In this document: positions 45,178 through 52,867 of the stretch, piece by piece
How positions within the stretch are numbered: position 1 is the first letter of the stretch
How the letters are laid out: each line of letters opens with the position of its first letter
Source: Alphaproteobacteria bacterium
GTDB lineage: Bacteria; Pseudomonadota; Alphaproteobacteria; GCA-2731375
Length of the DNA: 64,000 nucleotides
NCBI GenBank assembly: GCA_016776605.1
Contig: JADHTB010000014.1
Coordinates: 1 to 64,000 of the forward strand
Reading direction: 5' to 3'
Program-made: the position numbers and the translations under genes
The notes under the pieces: model-generated
Databases searched by the model: none
Told to the model about the DNA's origin: nothing
The model's input: only the letters and a program-made list of their open reading frames with translations

Positions 45178-45912
45178 TCACGGCGATCTTCTGACCGTGC
45201 CGTTCAATATGAGCGAATCCAACAATGTGCAGATGATCCAGGCGAGCAACATCGTTGCAACCGTGTGGCTGAGGAAATGGGCGCCAATCAGCATCTGATA
45301 GCCACCCGTGATCCAGCCCATGCCCAGACCAAGAAATAAGCCCGCGATCCGCCAGTTACGCCGTTTCAGGACAAAGAACAAAGCTATCATGGCAAACCAA
45401 CCCGATGCGTGCCCGGCTGGAAAACAGCGCCCCGGTTTTCCCTGGATATAAGCATCGGGATAGGCATCGAAAATCCGGACATAGGGCTCCGCACCCCCGT
45501 ATCTTTCCAGCTTCAATGGGCAGTATACGTTCGTCATTGACTTGCCCAGGGACGCGAGCGACGGCACGAGCATAAGCACCAGCAGCCCAAAGGCCAGGTG
45601 TCTGCGATAGCGGGTCAGGCTTTTGTACCGAAAAGAACCCAGCAGGGCGATAAGTAACGCCACGCCGATGGTGCCCGCGCCAAATTTGGGAGCGTCATAA
45701 AAGATCAACCGAAGCGTATCATCCGCCTTGGTAATAGGCCATGCGCGCATGCCTAGATCATAAATCTTGTCCTGTATGGCTAAATCAATATTGCTAAGCT
45801 CGAATATCCATAATGAAAGGCCCAGTGCCGACAGCGGCCAGAATAGGCGAATCGCCAATTGCAATTGCCAAGATCTGTCGCTTAGCTCTGAATTTGCTTT
45901 GCCTTCAAGCAA
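45178..45912 (-). CDS. PAP2-family membrane phosphatase
   Basis: 244 residues with about five to six helices. The three phosphatase motifs can be placed: Lys in LGKSMTNVYCPLKLERYGG, the variant of PSGH in CFPAGHASGW with the catalytic His, and GAHFLSHTVATML for the third motif with its His. Relatives remove phosphate from undecaprenyl diphosphate, lipid A or phosphatidylglycerol phosphate at the outer face of the inner membrane. LpxE-like lipid A dephosphorylation is one possibility. It is divergent from the cold-shock gene. Confidence 0.85.
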   Translation of the reverse strand: MLEGKANSELSDRSWQLQLAIRLFWPLSALGLSLWIFELSNIDLAIQDKIYDLGMRAWPITKADDTLRLIFYDAPKFGAGTIGVALLIALLGSFRYKSLTRYRRHLAFGLLVLMLVPSLASLGKSMTNVYCPLKLERYGGAEPYVRIFDAYPDAYIQGKPGRCFPAGHASGWFAMIALFFVLKRRNWRIAGLFLGLGMGWITGGYQMLIGAHFLSHTVATMLLAWIICTLLDSLILNGTVRRSP

Positions 45913-46309
45913 GGATCTAATTCCAGTTTATTTGATTGTCTGTTTGGTGCCTTACGCACCACCATTCTTCAGAGTCCAGTGGTCTTGCGATCGCGAATCC
46001 TGCGCGGTCTACTTTACCGTCACCTATGCCTCCGGCTCATATGCGATGGGTTCATATACGACGGCATGGACGTGATCTCAATGGGTCCATATCGCTGGCG
46101 ACAGGCGAAGATATCGTGGATGCGGATAGATATCATGGCGGCAACTTGGATGTGACGGCCGCACTTTCTGGAAGCGGTATGTCGATTCCAAGTTGCCAAG
46201 CCTTGTTTATGGCAGCTAGAGTAATATGTTAAGGTACTGTTAACTCGTAAATGTAAAGCGAGTATTCGGCTTGTTCCGGGGCGAGTGCTCGCAAGGGGAA
46301 GCGAGTCAA
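45913..46309. other. Divergent intergenic region with an inverted repeat and CtrA box
   Basis: 397 bases between the PAP2 and cold-shock genes. It contains an 11-bp perfect inverted repeat (GGCAACTTGGA at 46140-46150, TCCAAGTTGCC at 46187-46197, 36-base loop) and the CtrA box at 46229-46243. Short open frames cross it on both strands but lack ribosome sites and coding character, so I call no gene. Confidence 0.55.
46229..46243 (+). promoter_or_regulatory. CtrA-type box (TTAA-N7-TTAA)
   Basis: TTAAGGTACTGTTAA exactly matches the full CtrA consensus, and a C follows as in TTAAC. It lies 67 bases before the cold-shock ATG. The second half-site can serve as a -35 (TTAACT) with TATTCG 17 bases later as a -10, the arrangement of CtrA-activated promoters. 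Confidence 0.6.
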
Positions 46310-46912
46310 ATGGGTTTAAACGCAAAAAACATCAACGATGACAGCGTTGAAAGCGCTGAAAACGTCGAAAAATTAGATGCACAACATGGCGCCGAAGATT
46401 TGGCGGAGACGGGGAATACTGTCAAGGATGGCCCCGTGAAATGGTTCGATGTCGTCAAAGGTTACGGTTTTTTTGTACCGGGCGATAATTCGGGCGATGT
46501 GCTGATCCACAAGTCGGTCCTGCGCGAAGCCGGCCTGGAGATTATTTTGGAAGGTGCGATTGTTGTTTGCGAGGTGGCCCAGCGGGAGCGGGGCCAACAG
46601 GCAACCCGCCTCGTCTCGATGGATGATAGTGGCGCCATGGCGCCGCTGCCCAGGCCGGCCCGGCCCCCGCTGGAGGAACGTCCGGCCGCCGTCGAGGCGG
46701 AAGGCGATTTCGTCGCTGCCTCGGTGAAATGGTTCAATCGGGTCAAAGGTTATGGCTTTGTCAGCTGCGGCGAGGGCACCGATGACATCTTTGTCCATAT
46801 TGAAACATTGCGCCGCTTTGGGGCCGATGATCTGTTGCCGGGCCAGGATTTGCAGATACGGATAGGCAGCGGCCCAAAGGGCCCCTTGGTGGCCGAGATC
46901 ATTTTCCTTTAG
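46310..46912 (+). CDS. Double cold-shock-domain protein
   Basis: 200 residues from ATG 46310 (ribosome site AAGGGGAAG). An acidic 45-residue N-terminal arm precedes CSD1 (about 50-110), with [17 protein letters not shown] and [14 protein letters not shown] as RNP1/RNP2-like strands. A Pro-rich linker then leads to CSD2 (about 137-200), with [18 protein letters not shown] and [13 protein letters not shown]. Two-domain Csps of this kind occur in Alphaproteobacteria such as Caulobacter and bind RNA or single-stranded DNA, often in stationary phase. A CtrA box upstream suggests cell-cycle control. The stop TAG is the edge of a 101-bp repeat. Confidence 0.92.
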   Translation: MGLNAKNINDDSVESAENVEKLDAQHGAEDLAETGNTVKDGPVKWFDVVKGYGFFVPGDNSGDVLIHKSVLREAGLEIILEGAIVVCEVAQRERGQQATRLVSMDDSGAMAPLPRPARPPLEERPAAVEAEGDFVAASVKWFNRVKGYGFVSCGEGTDDIFVHIETLRRFGADDLLPGQDLQIRIGSGPKGPLVAEIIFL

Positions 46913-47011
46913 AGCAATTCCGAATTAATGAGAATCGCAAAGCGATTCTAAGTGATTGGAAAATTTGCTCTAATTCTAAAGCTCTGAGCATTTTCAGAAT
47001 AAAAATGCTCT
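46911..47011. repeat. 101-bp two-hairpin intergenic element, copy 5 (reverse orientation)
   Basis: AGAGCAATTCCGAATTAATG, inner stem AGAATCGC-aaa-GCGATTCT, then TGATTGG...TTTGCTCT and the end hairpin GAGCATTTT...AAAATGCTC. It is the reverse complement of the copy 1 type at exactly 101 bases. Its first two bases complete the TAG stop of the cold-shock gene. Confidence 0.85.
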
Positions 47012-47030
47012 AGCGGCGGGCGCCATGACC

Positions 47031-47064
47031 GCCGCCCTTGGCGGCTCTTTACCTTTTCTTTCGC
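47031..47064 (+). terminator. Possible intrinsic terminator after the cold-shock gene
   Basis: GCCGCC-ctt-GGCGGC (47031-47045) is followed by the pyrimidine run TCTTTACCTTTTCTTTC. The stem is short but fully GC. The CCTTTTCTTTCGCC segment in the tail is repeated once 20 bases later. Confidence 0.45.
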
Positions 47065-47099
47065 CCCCTATCCTTTTCTTTCGCCATGGCCCGGCGCCT

Positions 47100-47200
47100 A
47101 GAGCGCATTCGAAGAAAATGCGCTCAGACTCCTAAAAATAGATCAATTGAACCAATCGCTTAAGTCGCGAAAGCGACTTCAGTTAATTGAAAATTGCTCT
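47100..47200. repeat. 101-bp two-hairpin intergenic element, copy 6 (GC subfamily)
   Basis: Hairpin 1 is GAGCGCATT...AATGCGCTC. The inner stem of hairpin 2 is AAGTCGC-gaaa-GCGACTT, which differs from copies 1 and 5 by paired changes that preserve base pairing. It ends AATTGCTCT. It lies 12 bases from the thiY stop and 88 bases from copy 5. Confidence 0.85.
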
Positions 47201-47212
47201 AGTGCCACCCAA

Positions 47213-48151
47213 CTATTGCAATTCAACGGCATAGTCGCCGATGGGGCGGACTTTTTTGATCAAGCCTTGATCCTTCAGAAATTGCGCCATGCGGCGGTAA
47301 CGGCCCTGATCAAGGGCGGCGGGGCGCAGGGCAAAGCGGGGCAGGGTGTCGCGAAACGCGCGCTTGTTCAATTCATCGTTCAGATCCTTATGGCCCTTGA
47401 TGAACAGGGCCCAGCCCTCTTTCGGATGGTTGACCAGAAATTGCACGGACGCTTCCAGGGCAGTTACGAACCGGCGCAGGCGGTCATCACCCAGGCGGTC
47501 GGCATGGGCCACCACGATCAATTCGTCGTAGGCGGGCACACCTTCTTCTTCCACATAGAAGGCGCGGCCGGGGCGTTTGACGATATCCATCTGGTTCAGC
47601 TCAAAATTACGATAGGCGCCAATGACCGCATCGACCTGGCCTGAAATCAGGGAAGGCGATAGCGAGAAATTGACGTTGATCAGGGTGACGTCCGTCAGCT
47701 TCAAACCCGACTTGCGCAGCATGGCGCCCAATATGGCATCTTCGAAGCCGCCAACGGAAAATCCGACCTTGCGGCCTTTCAAATCGGCGATGGTCTTGAT
47801 GGGACCATCCTTGAGCACGACCAGGGCGCTTAGCGGCGTCCCGACCAGGGTGGCGACCCGGCGCAAGGGCAGGCCCCGATCCACCTGCACATGCAGTTGC
47901 GGCTGATAGGATATGGCCAAATCGGCCTTGCCGGCGGCCACCAGCTTTGGCGGATCGTTGGGATTGGAGGGGGCGATCAATTCGACTTCAAGGCCGGCCT
48001 GGGCGAAGAACCCCTTCTCCTGGGCGATTATCAGGGTGGCGTGGTCGGGATTGACGAACCAGTCCAGCATCACGTTCAATTTATCCGCCGCCTGGACGGG
48101 TCGGGCGCCGAGGCAGAGCAGCAGTGCCAACAAGGCTGGTATTTTTCGCAT
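47213..48151 (-). CDS. thiY: Thiamine-precursor ABC transporter, substrate-binding protein
   Basis: 312 residues with a cleaved signal (IPALLALLLCLGARPVQAA). The NMT1/THI5-like fold begins KLNVMLDWFVNPDHATLIIA, where the NMT1 family normally has the WxxNxxH motif seen here as DWFVNPDH. Other blocks are LAISYQPQ and KVGFSVGGFEDAIL. In Bacillus ThiY binds formyl-aminopyrimidine, a thiamine degradation product. The TPP riboswitch upstream of the operon and tenA beside it support the same role here. Confidence 0.88.
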   Translation of the reverse strand: MRKIPALLALLLCLGARPVQAADKLNVMLDWFVNPDHATLIIAQEKGFFAQAGLEVELIAPSNPNDPPKLVAAGKADLAISYQPQLHVQVDRGLPLRRVATLVGTPLSALVVLKDGPIKTIADLKGRKVGFSVGGFEDAILGAMLRKSGLKLTDVTLINVNFSLSPSLISGQVDAVIGAYRNFELNQMDIVKRPGRAFYVEEEGVPAYDELIVVAHADRLGDDRLRRFVTALEASVQFLVNHPKEGWALFIKGHKDLNDELNKRAFRDTLPRFALRPAALDQGRYRRMAQFLKDQGLIKKVRPIGDYAVELQ

Positions 48152-48164
48152 GATATGGTGTTCC

Positions 48165-48935
48165 TTATTCGTTTGCTAAAGTGTCCGATTGCCAGGGCAA
48201 CAGCCGCCGCAGCAACCAATCCAGGGTGAAATAAATCGCGACCGCCATTGCCGCCAGAACGAACAGGGCGGCGAACAGCAAATCAATCTGCATGCGCCCG
48301 TTGGCGTGCAGCATCAGATAACCCAGGCCGGCGGACGAGCCGACCCATTCCCCAACCACGGCGCCAATGGGGGCAACGGATGCCGCCACCCGCAGGCCCG
48401 ATGCCAGCGCCGGCAGGGCGGCTGGTATACGGATATGGCGCAGGATCGCCCAGCGCCCTGATCCATGACCGCCGGCGGTCATGGTGCGGGCCAGATCCAG
48501 CCAGCCGGGTTCGGTCCGGCGCAGACCGTCCAGGAAAGCGGCGGTGACGGGGAAAAAGATAATCAGGCTGGCCATCATGACCTTTGACGCCAAGCCATAG
48601 CCCAGCCACAGCACCAGTACCGGCGCCAGGGCGAAGACCGGGATCGCCTGCGTGACAACCAGCAGCGGCAGCAGCCAGCGCCGAACGCCGGGAAACCAAC
48701 TGAGGCTGATGGCGCTGAGTACGCCCATAGCGCTGCCGAATATCAGGCCGAGAATAATTTCCAACAGGGTTACAGCGGCATGTTTCGCAATTAGATCCAG
48801 ATGTCCGGCCAGGCTTTGCAGCACCAGCCAGGGGCCGGGCAGGATATATGGCTCGACCCCGGTAACCCATACCAGAACCTGCCAGCCGGTCAGCAGGACA
48901 GCGAAGGAAATCAGGGCGCGCCACGTGGTTTGCAT
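48165..48935 (-). CDS. thiX: Thiamine-precursor ABC transporter, permease
   Basis: 256 residues and about six helices. The EAA coupling loop is TMTAGGHGSGRWAILRHIRI followed by PAALPALASGLRVAAS. It belongs to the SsuC/TauC/ThiX-type permease family. It lies 9 bases after thiZ and 13 before thiY. The inner-membrane channel transports the pyrimidine ligand delivered by ThiY. Confidence 0.9.
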   Translation of the reverse strand: MQTTWRALISFAVLLTGWQVLVWVTGVEPYILPGPWLVLQSLAGHLDLIAKHAAVTLLEIILGLIFGSAMGVLSAISLSWFPGVRRWLLPLLVVTQAIPVFALAPVLVLWLGYGLASKVMMASLIIFFPVTAAFLDGLRRTEPGWLDLARTMTAGGHGSGRWAILRHIRIPAALPALASGLRVAASVAPIGAVVGEWVGSSAGLGYLMLHANGRMQIDLLFAALFVLAAMAVAIYFTLDWLLRRLLPWQSDTLANE

Positions 48936-48944
48936 TCCGGCCCC

Positions 48945-49730
48945 TCATCCCGCCAAGTCGAGTAGAATTTGGGCGGCCAGACCATGCAGGGCGGGATCAT
49001 CAGCCGGCCGTGGCGGCGGGCCCGCCGGCTCGAACGGCACCCCCATGCGGGCCGGATCACCGCGCAGAACCAGAATTCGGTGGCCCAGGCGCAAGGCCTC
49101 CACCGGATCATGCGTGACAAGCAAGGTGGTCCGTCCGACCAGTAATTGCGCCGCCAGATCCTGCAGGCGCAGGCGGGTCAGCGCGTCCAGGGCCGAAAAC
49201 GGCTCGTCCATCAAGACCAGCGCCCGGTCTTCCATCAGGGTGCGGGCCAGGGCCGCGCGTTGCCGCATGCCGCCCGATAGCGCGGCCGGCAGGGTATCGG
49301 CTTCCGCGCCCAGGCCCACTTTGTGCAATAACGACTCGGCCCGTTGCCGGTCAATCGTCTCGCCACGAAGGCGGGCGCCCAGGGTGATGTTGTCGAGCAC
49401 ACCAAGCCAGGGCAGCAACAAGTCACGTTGATCCATGAAGGCCAGGCGCCCCGCGATCGGTTCGCCGTCGCTGGCGGCCAGGCGTTGGGCACTGGCCTCG
49501 GGCGAGATCCCCGCGATCAGCCGCAACAGCGACGATTTGCCAACCCCCGATGGTCCCAGCAAACAGGTGGTCCGGCCGGCGGTTATATCCAGGTCCAGGC
49601 CCTCGAACACCGGCTTACCGCCATAAGCCAGGGAGCCGCCCCGCAATTCGATGCCGATCGGGGGGGCAAGTCTCTCTCGAGACGCCGTTATAGCGATGTC
49701 AGCGATTTCAGGGGTTTTATGAACTGGCAA
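48945..49730 (-). CDS. thiZ: Thiamine-precursor ABC transporter, ATPase
   Basis: 261 residues. No ATG exists near the beginning; TTG 49730 lies 8 bases after GGAGGGA, which is the 3' end of the TPP riboswitch, so this unusual start is well supported. Walker A is GPSGVGKSSL, the signature LSGGMRQRAALARTL, Walker B LVLMDEPFSALD. It is the first gene of thiZXY and the direct target of the riboswitch. Confidence 0.92.
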   Translation of the reverse strand: MPVHKTPEIADIAITASRERLAPPIGIELRGGSLAYGGKPVFEGLDLDITAGRTTCLLGPSGVGKSSLLRLIAGISPEASAQRLAASDGEPIAGRLAFMDQRDLLLPWLGVLDNITLGARLRGETIDRQRAESLLHKVGLGAEADTLPAALSGGMRQRAALARTLMEDRALVLMDEPFSALDALTRLRLQDLAAQLLVGRTTLLVTHDPVEALRLGHRILVLRGDPARMGVPFEPAGPPPRPADDPALHGLAAQILLDLAG

Positions 49731-49734
49731 TAGA

Positions 49735-49823
49735 CGCGTCCCTCCGCCGGTACGATCCGGATCAGGTTCAAGGGGTCGTCCTTTGTCAGGAACCTCTCAG
49801 CCGCCACGACGGCTCCCCCCGCT
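49735..49823 (-). promoter_or_regulatory. TPP riboswitch (THI element)
   Basis: On the minus strand the conserved aptamer strings are present in order: GGGGGGAGCC, GGCUGAGAGG (as CTGAGA), GACCCCUUGAACCUGAUC, GGAUCGUACCGGCGGAGGGA in overlapping blocks. The P1 helix can close with GCG (49820-49822) and CGC (49736-49738). The GGAGGGA at its 3' end is the only ribosome site for thiZ, so ligand binding should block translation directly. Confidence 0.95.
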
Positions 49824-49952
49824 TTCGAATTTGATCATAGTACCGATCGTCGGCCATGCAAGGAAAAGAAAGGGCGGTGGGTTGGCTCATGGCGGGGTGC
49901 GGTTATGATCCCCACCTGAAGCAATGGTCATATAAAATAACTCATCAAGGTA

Positions 49953-50627
49953 ATGACAGACATGCAGTCTCATTCTAAGCAATTGTTTTCCGAGCAGCTC
50001 CGCGCGGGCAGCGAACCGCATTGGCACGCCGCCACCAAGCATCGCTTTGTCGGTGATCTGGCCAATGATTTAATCAGTGACGCTGATTATGCCCGTTATC
50101 TGGTGCTGGATTACGCGTTCCTCGACATCCTGGTCTCGCATGTGGGGCAGGCGGTTACCAGCGCGCCCGGCATGGCTAAAAAACGCCGATTTTCTGAATT
50201 TCTAGCTGCCCTGACCGGTGACGAGGACGATTACTTTCTGCGCTCATTCGCCGCCATGGGTGTCGCCGAAACAGACTGGCGCCACCCGTCGAGCCATGCC
50301 GTGGTGACAGGTTTTCGCGCGGTTATGCTGGGCGGTGAAAGGAAATTCGCTTACGCCGAAATATTGACCAGCCTGCTGGCGGTGGAGTGGGTCTATCTGA
50401 CCTGGGCGATGTCGGTGGCCGGGCGTGCGCCGGCCCGCTTTTATCTGAAGGAATGGATAGATCTGCATACGGACCCGAGCTTCGAAGCTTTTGTCACCTG
50501 GATGCAATCGGAAATGGACCAGCTTGGTCCAACCCTGTCTTCCAGCGAACGCCAGAATGTGCAGGATATTTTCAACCGCGCGGTCGAACTGGAAGTCGCC
50601 TTTTTCAATGCCGCGTACGAAGATTGA
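49953..50627 (+). CDS. tenA: TenA-family aminopyrimidine hydrolase (TenA_E-like)
   Basis: 224 residues, helical TenA/PqqC fold, divergent from thiZXY. Family blocks are YLVLDYAFLDILVSHVGQAV and a C-terminal FNRAVELEVAFFNAAYED with the paired Glu near the end. The region where TenA_C proteins have the nucleophilic Cys (LPC-x-W-x-Y) reads LLAVEWVYLTWA, without Cys and with a Glu, so it belongs to the TenA_E type. TenA_E hydrolyses (formyl)aminopyrimidines to HMP in thiamine salvage. ATG 49962 is an alternative start. Confidence 0.88.
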   Translation: MTDMQSHSKQLFSEQLRAGSEPHWHAATKHRFVGDLANDLISDADYARYLVLDYAFLDILVSHVGQAVTSAPGMAKKRRFSEFLAALTGDEDDYFLRSFAAMGVAETDWRHPSSHAVVTGFRAVMLGGERKFAYAEILTSLLAVEWVYLTWAMSVAGRAPARFYLKEWIDLHTDPSFEAFVTWMQSEMDQLGPTLSSSERQNVQDIFNRAVELEVAFFNAAYED

Positions 50628-50720
50628 ATCCTCCCACGCGAAGCTGCCGACAGTCGCCAAGGCGAAACTTGCCACCATCCCGACACTGGTGCTGGCCGTG
50701 CTCGCCGGCGCCGAACTGCT

Positions 50721-51128
50721 CTAGGCCGGAACCAGGTCCTCGATATAGCTGGTGATCGCGGTCAGTGAGGCGCCGGGGGTGAAGATTTCCCGCACCCCCA
50801 GCTCTTTTAAAAGCGCGATGTCCTGGTCGGGGATCACGCCGCCGCCCAGCACGGGGATACCGTCTGCCGCTTGGGCCCGCATTCCCGCCATGATTTCCGC
50901 AAAAAGAATATTGTGCGCGCCGGACAGCACGCTGACGCAGATCACGTCCACGTCTTCCTGCAGCGCGACATTGACGATCATCTCCGGGGTCTGGCGCAGC
51001 CCGGTGTAGATCACCTCCATGCCTGCCTCGCGCATGGCATGGGCCAGCACCTTGGCGCCCCGGTCGTGGCCGTCAAGGCCGGGCTTGGCCACCAGCACGC
51101 GGATCGGACTTTTGCGTAAATCTGTCAT
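50721..51128 (-). CDS. Methylmalonyl-CoA mutase small subunit, B12-binding domain
   Basis: 135 residues from ATG 51128, six bases after the large-subunit stop. It is a complete cobalamin-binding domain: DGHDRG (residues 20-25) is the DxHxxG motif whose His replaces dimethylbenzimidazole on cobalt; SVLSGAH and GGGVIP follow. It pairs with the separate substrate-binding subunit encoded upstream, as in IcmA/IcmB or HcmA/HcmB enzymes. The TAG stop lies in a GCTCTAG sequence resembling the ends of the palindromic repeats. Confidence 0.9.
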   Translation of the reverse strand: MTDLRKSPIRVLVAKPGLDGHDRGAKVLAHAMREAGMEVIYTGLRQTPEMIVNVALQEDVDVICVSVLSGAHNILFAEIMAGMRAQAADGIPVLGGGVIPDQDIALLKELGVREIFTPGASLTAITSYIEDLVPA

Positions 51129-51133
51129 GGCGA

Positions 51134-52798
51134 TCAATACGAAGCGGCCTGATATTCGCCAAAGACGCCGCGCAATACATTGCAGATCTCGCCGATGGTG
51201 GCATAGGCGCGCACCGCCTCCAAGGTCGGATACATCAGGTTGCCGCTGCCCTTTGCTTCGTTTTCCAGAGCGGCCAGCGCCCGGCTTACCGCGGCGTTGT
51301 CGCGGTCGCGGCGCAGCGCCCGCAGACCGGCAATCTGTGCCTCCGCGATTTCCGGCCGGGGCCGGTGCAACTCAATCGCCGGGTCGTTTTGATCCTGGAA
51401 ACGGTTGACGCCGACCACGGTGCGTTCCCCGCTGTCGATCTGGGTCTGATAGTTATAGGCGGACTGCGCGACCTCGGCCTGGGCGCGGCCCTCCTCAATC
51501 GCCTTCAGCATGCCCCCTTCGGCTTCGATCCGGGCGATATAGCGGTTTACCTCTTGTTCAATTTGATCCGTCAGGCTCTCCACATAATACGAGCCGCCCA
51601 GGGGATCGACGACTTCCGCCGCGCCGCTCTCATAGGCCAGCACCTGTTGTGTGCGCAGGGCCACCAGGGCCGAATGCTCGGAAGGCAGGGCCAGCGCCTC
51701 GTCATAGGCGGCGGTGTGGAACGACTGCACGCCGCCCAAAATGCCCGCCAGCGCCTGCAGGGCGACCCGGACGATGTTGTTTTCCGGTTGCTGGGCGGTC
51801 AGGGTGCTGCCGGACGAGCCGGCGCCGGCCCGCCACATCCACGAGGCCGGCTCCTTGGCGCCGAAACGCTCGCGCAGCAGCCGCGCCCACAGCCGCCGCG
51901 CGGCGCGGAACTTGGCCGCCTCCTGGAACAGATTGCACGAGGAACTGAAATTGAAGGCGAGGCGGGGCGCGAAGGCATCGATTTCCAAACCCCGCTCCAG
52001 ACAGGCCTCGATATAGGTGATCGCGTTGGCCAGTGCGAAGGCGACCTCCTGCACCAGGGTCGAGCCCGCCTCGCGCACGTGATAGCCGCAGATGTTCATG
52101 GCGTTCCAGCGCGGCAGATTGGTGGTGCAATATTCGATCAGATCGACGGTCAGCCGCATGGATGGGCGCGGCGGAAAGATATAGGTGCCCCGCGCGATGA
52201 ATTCCTTGAGGATGTCGTTCTGGGTGGTGCCCGAGATACGCGCCGCGGGCACGCCTTCCTGTTCGGCCACCGCCAGGTACATGGCCAGCGCCACCGTCGC
52301 GGCGGAGTTCATGGTCAGTGACGGGCTGGCCTGTTCCAGCGGCAGGCCGCCGAAAATGGTTTCCATATCGCGCAGGGAATCCACCGCGACGCCGACCACG
52401 CCAACCTCGCCCTTGGCGCGTGGATCGTCGGAATCGTAACCCAGTTGCGTCGGCAGATCGAAGGCAACCAGCAATCCGCCCTGGCCCTGACCCAACAGGT
52501 AGGCAAAGCGCTCGTGGGTCTCCTCCGGCGAGCCAAAGCCGGCATACTGGCGCATGGTCCAGAGCCGGCCCTGTTACATGGAGGGCTGGACGCCGCGCGT
52601 GTAAGGATATTCGCCGGGAAAACCCAGATCGCGCTGATAGTCGCGCCCCGCATCGTCTAGCGGCGTGTAGAGCGGTTGGTGCCGTAGCTCGGATGGCATG
52701 GGCGCACGGCTGACACGTTTCAGCGCCGGGCCAAGGCGTTCCTCCGCCCAGCGTTCCCGCGCCTGTTGTAACTCGCCGCCCTCGTGCCGTTTGTCCAC
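51134..52798 (-). pseudogene. Methylmalonyl-CoA mutase-type large subunit, interrupted by an in-frame TAA
   Basis: The gene starts at GTG 52798 with a near-perfect ribosome site AGGAGG. Its frame reads 74 codons to [11 protein letters not shown], then TAA (52574-52576), then continues in the same frame QGRLWTMRQYAGFG to the end. Relatives read M-Y-R-G-R here, so the stop replaces the Tyr codon. The rest (473 codons from ATG 52555) is intact, including RQYAGFG and RPSMRLT, whose Tyr and Arg are the methylmalonyl-type specificity residues, and the GYHVREAG segment. Possible explanations are a nonsense mutation, a compensated indel pair (+A, -G) or an assembly error. Translation from ATG 52555 would lack the CoA-contacting N-terminus. 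Confidence 0.85.
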
Positions 52799-52867
52799 CG
52801 ATCACACCTCCTGGCTCCCAATAGGGAAAACCTTAGGGCGTCCGGCCGACAGCGGCTTTGATCCAGG

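Noticed and set aside
52574..52576. Stop codon recoding (selenocysteine or pyrrolysine) in the mutase gene
   Set aside because: The codon is TAA, which is not used for either, and the family has Tyr at this place.
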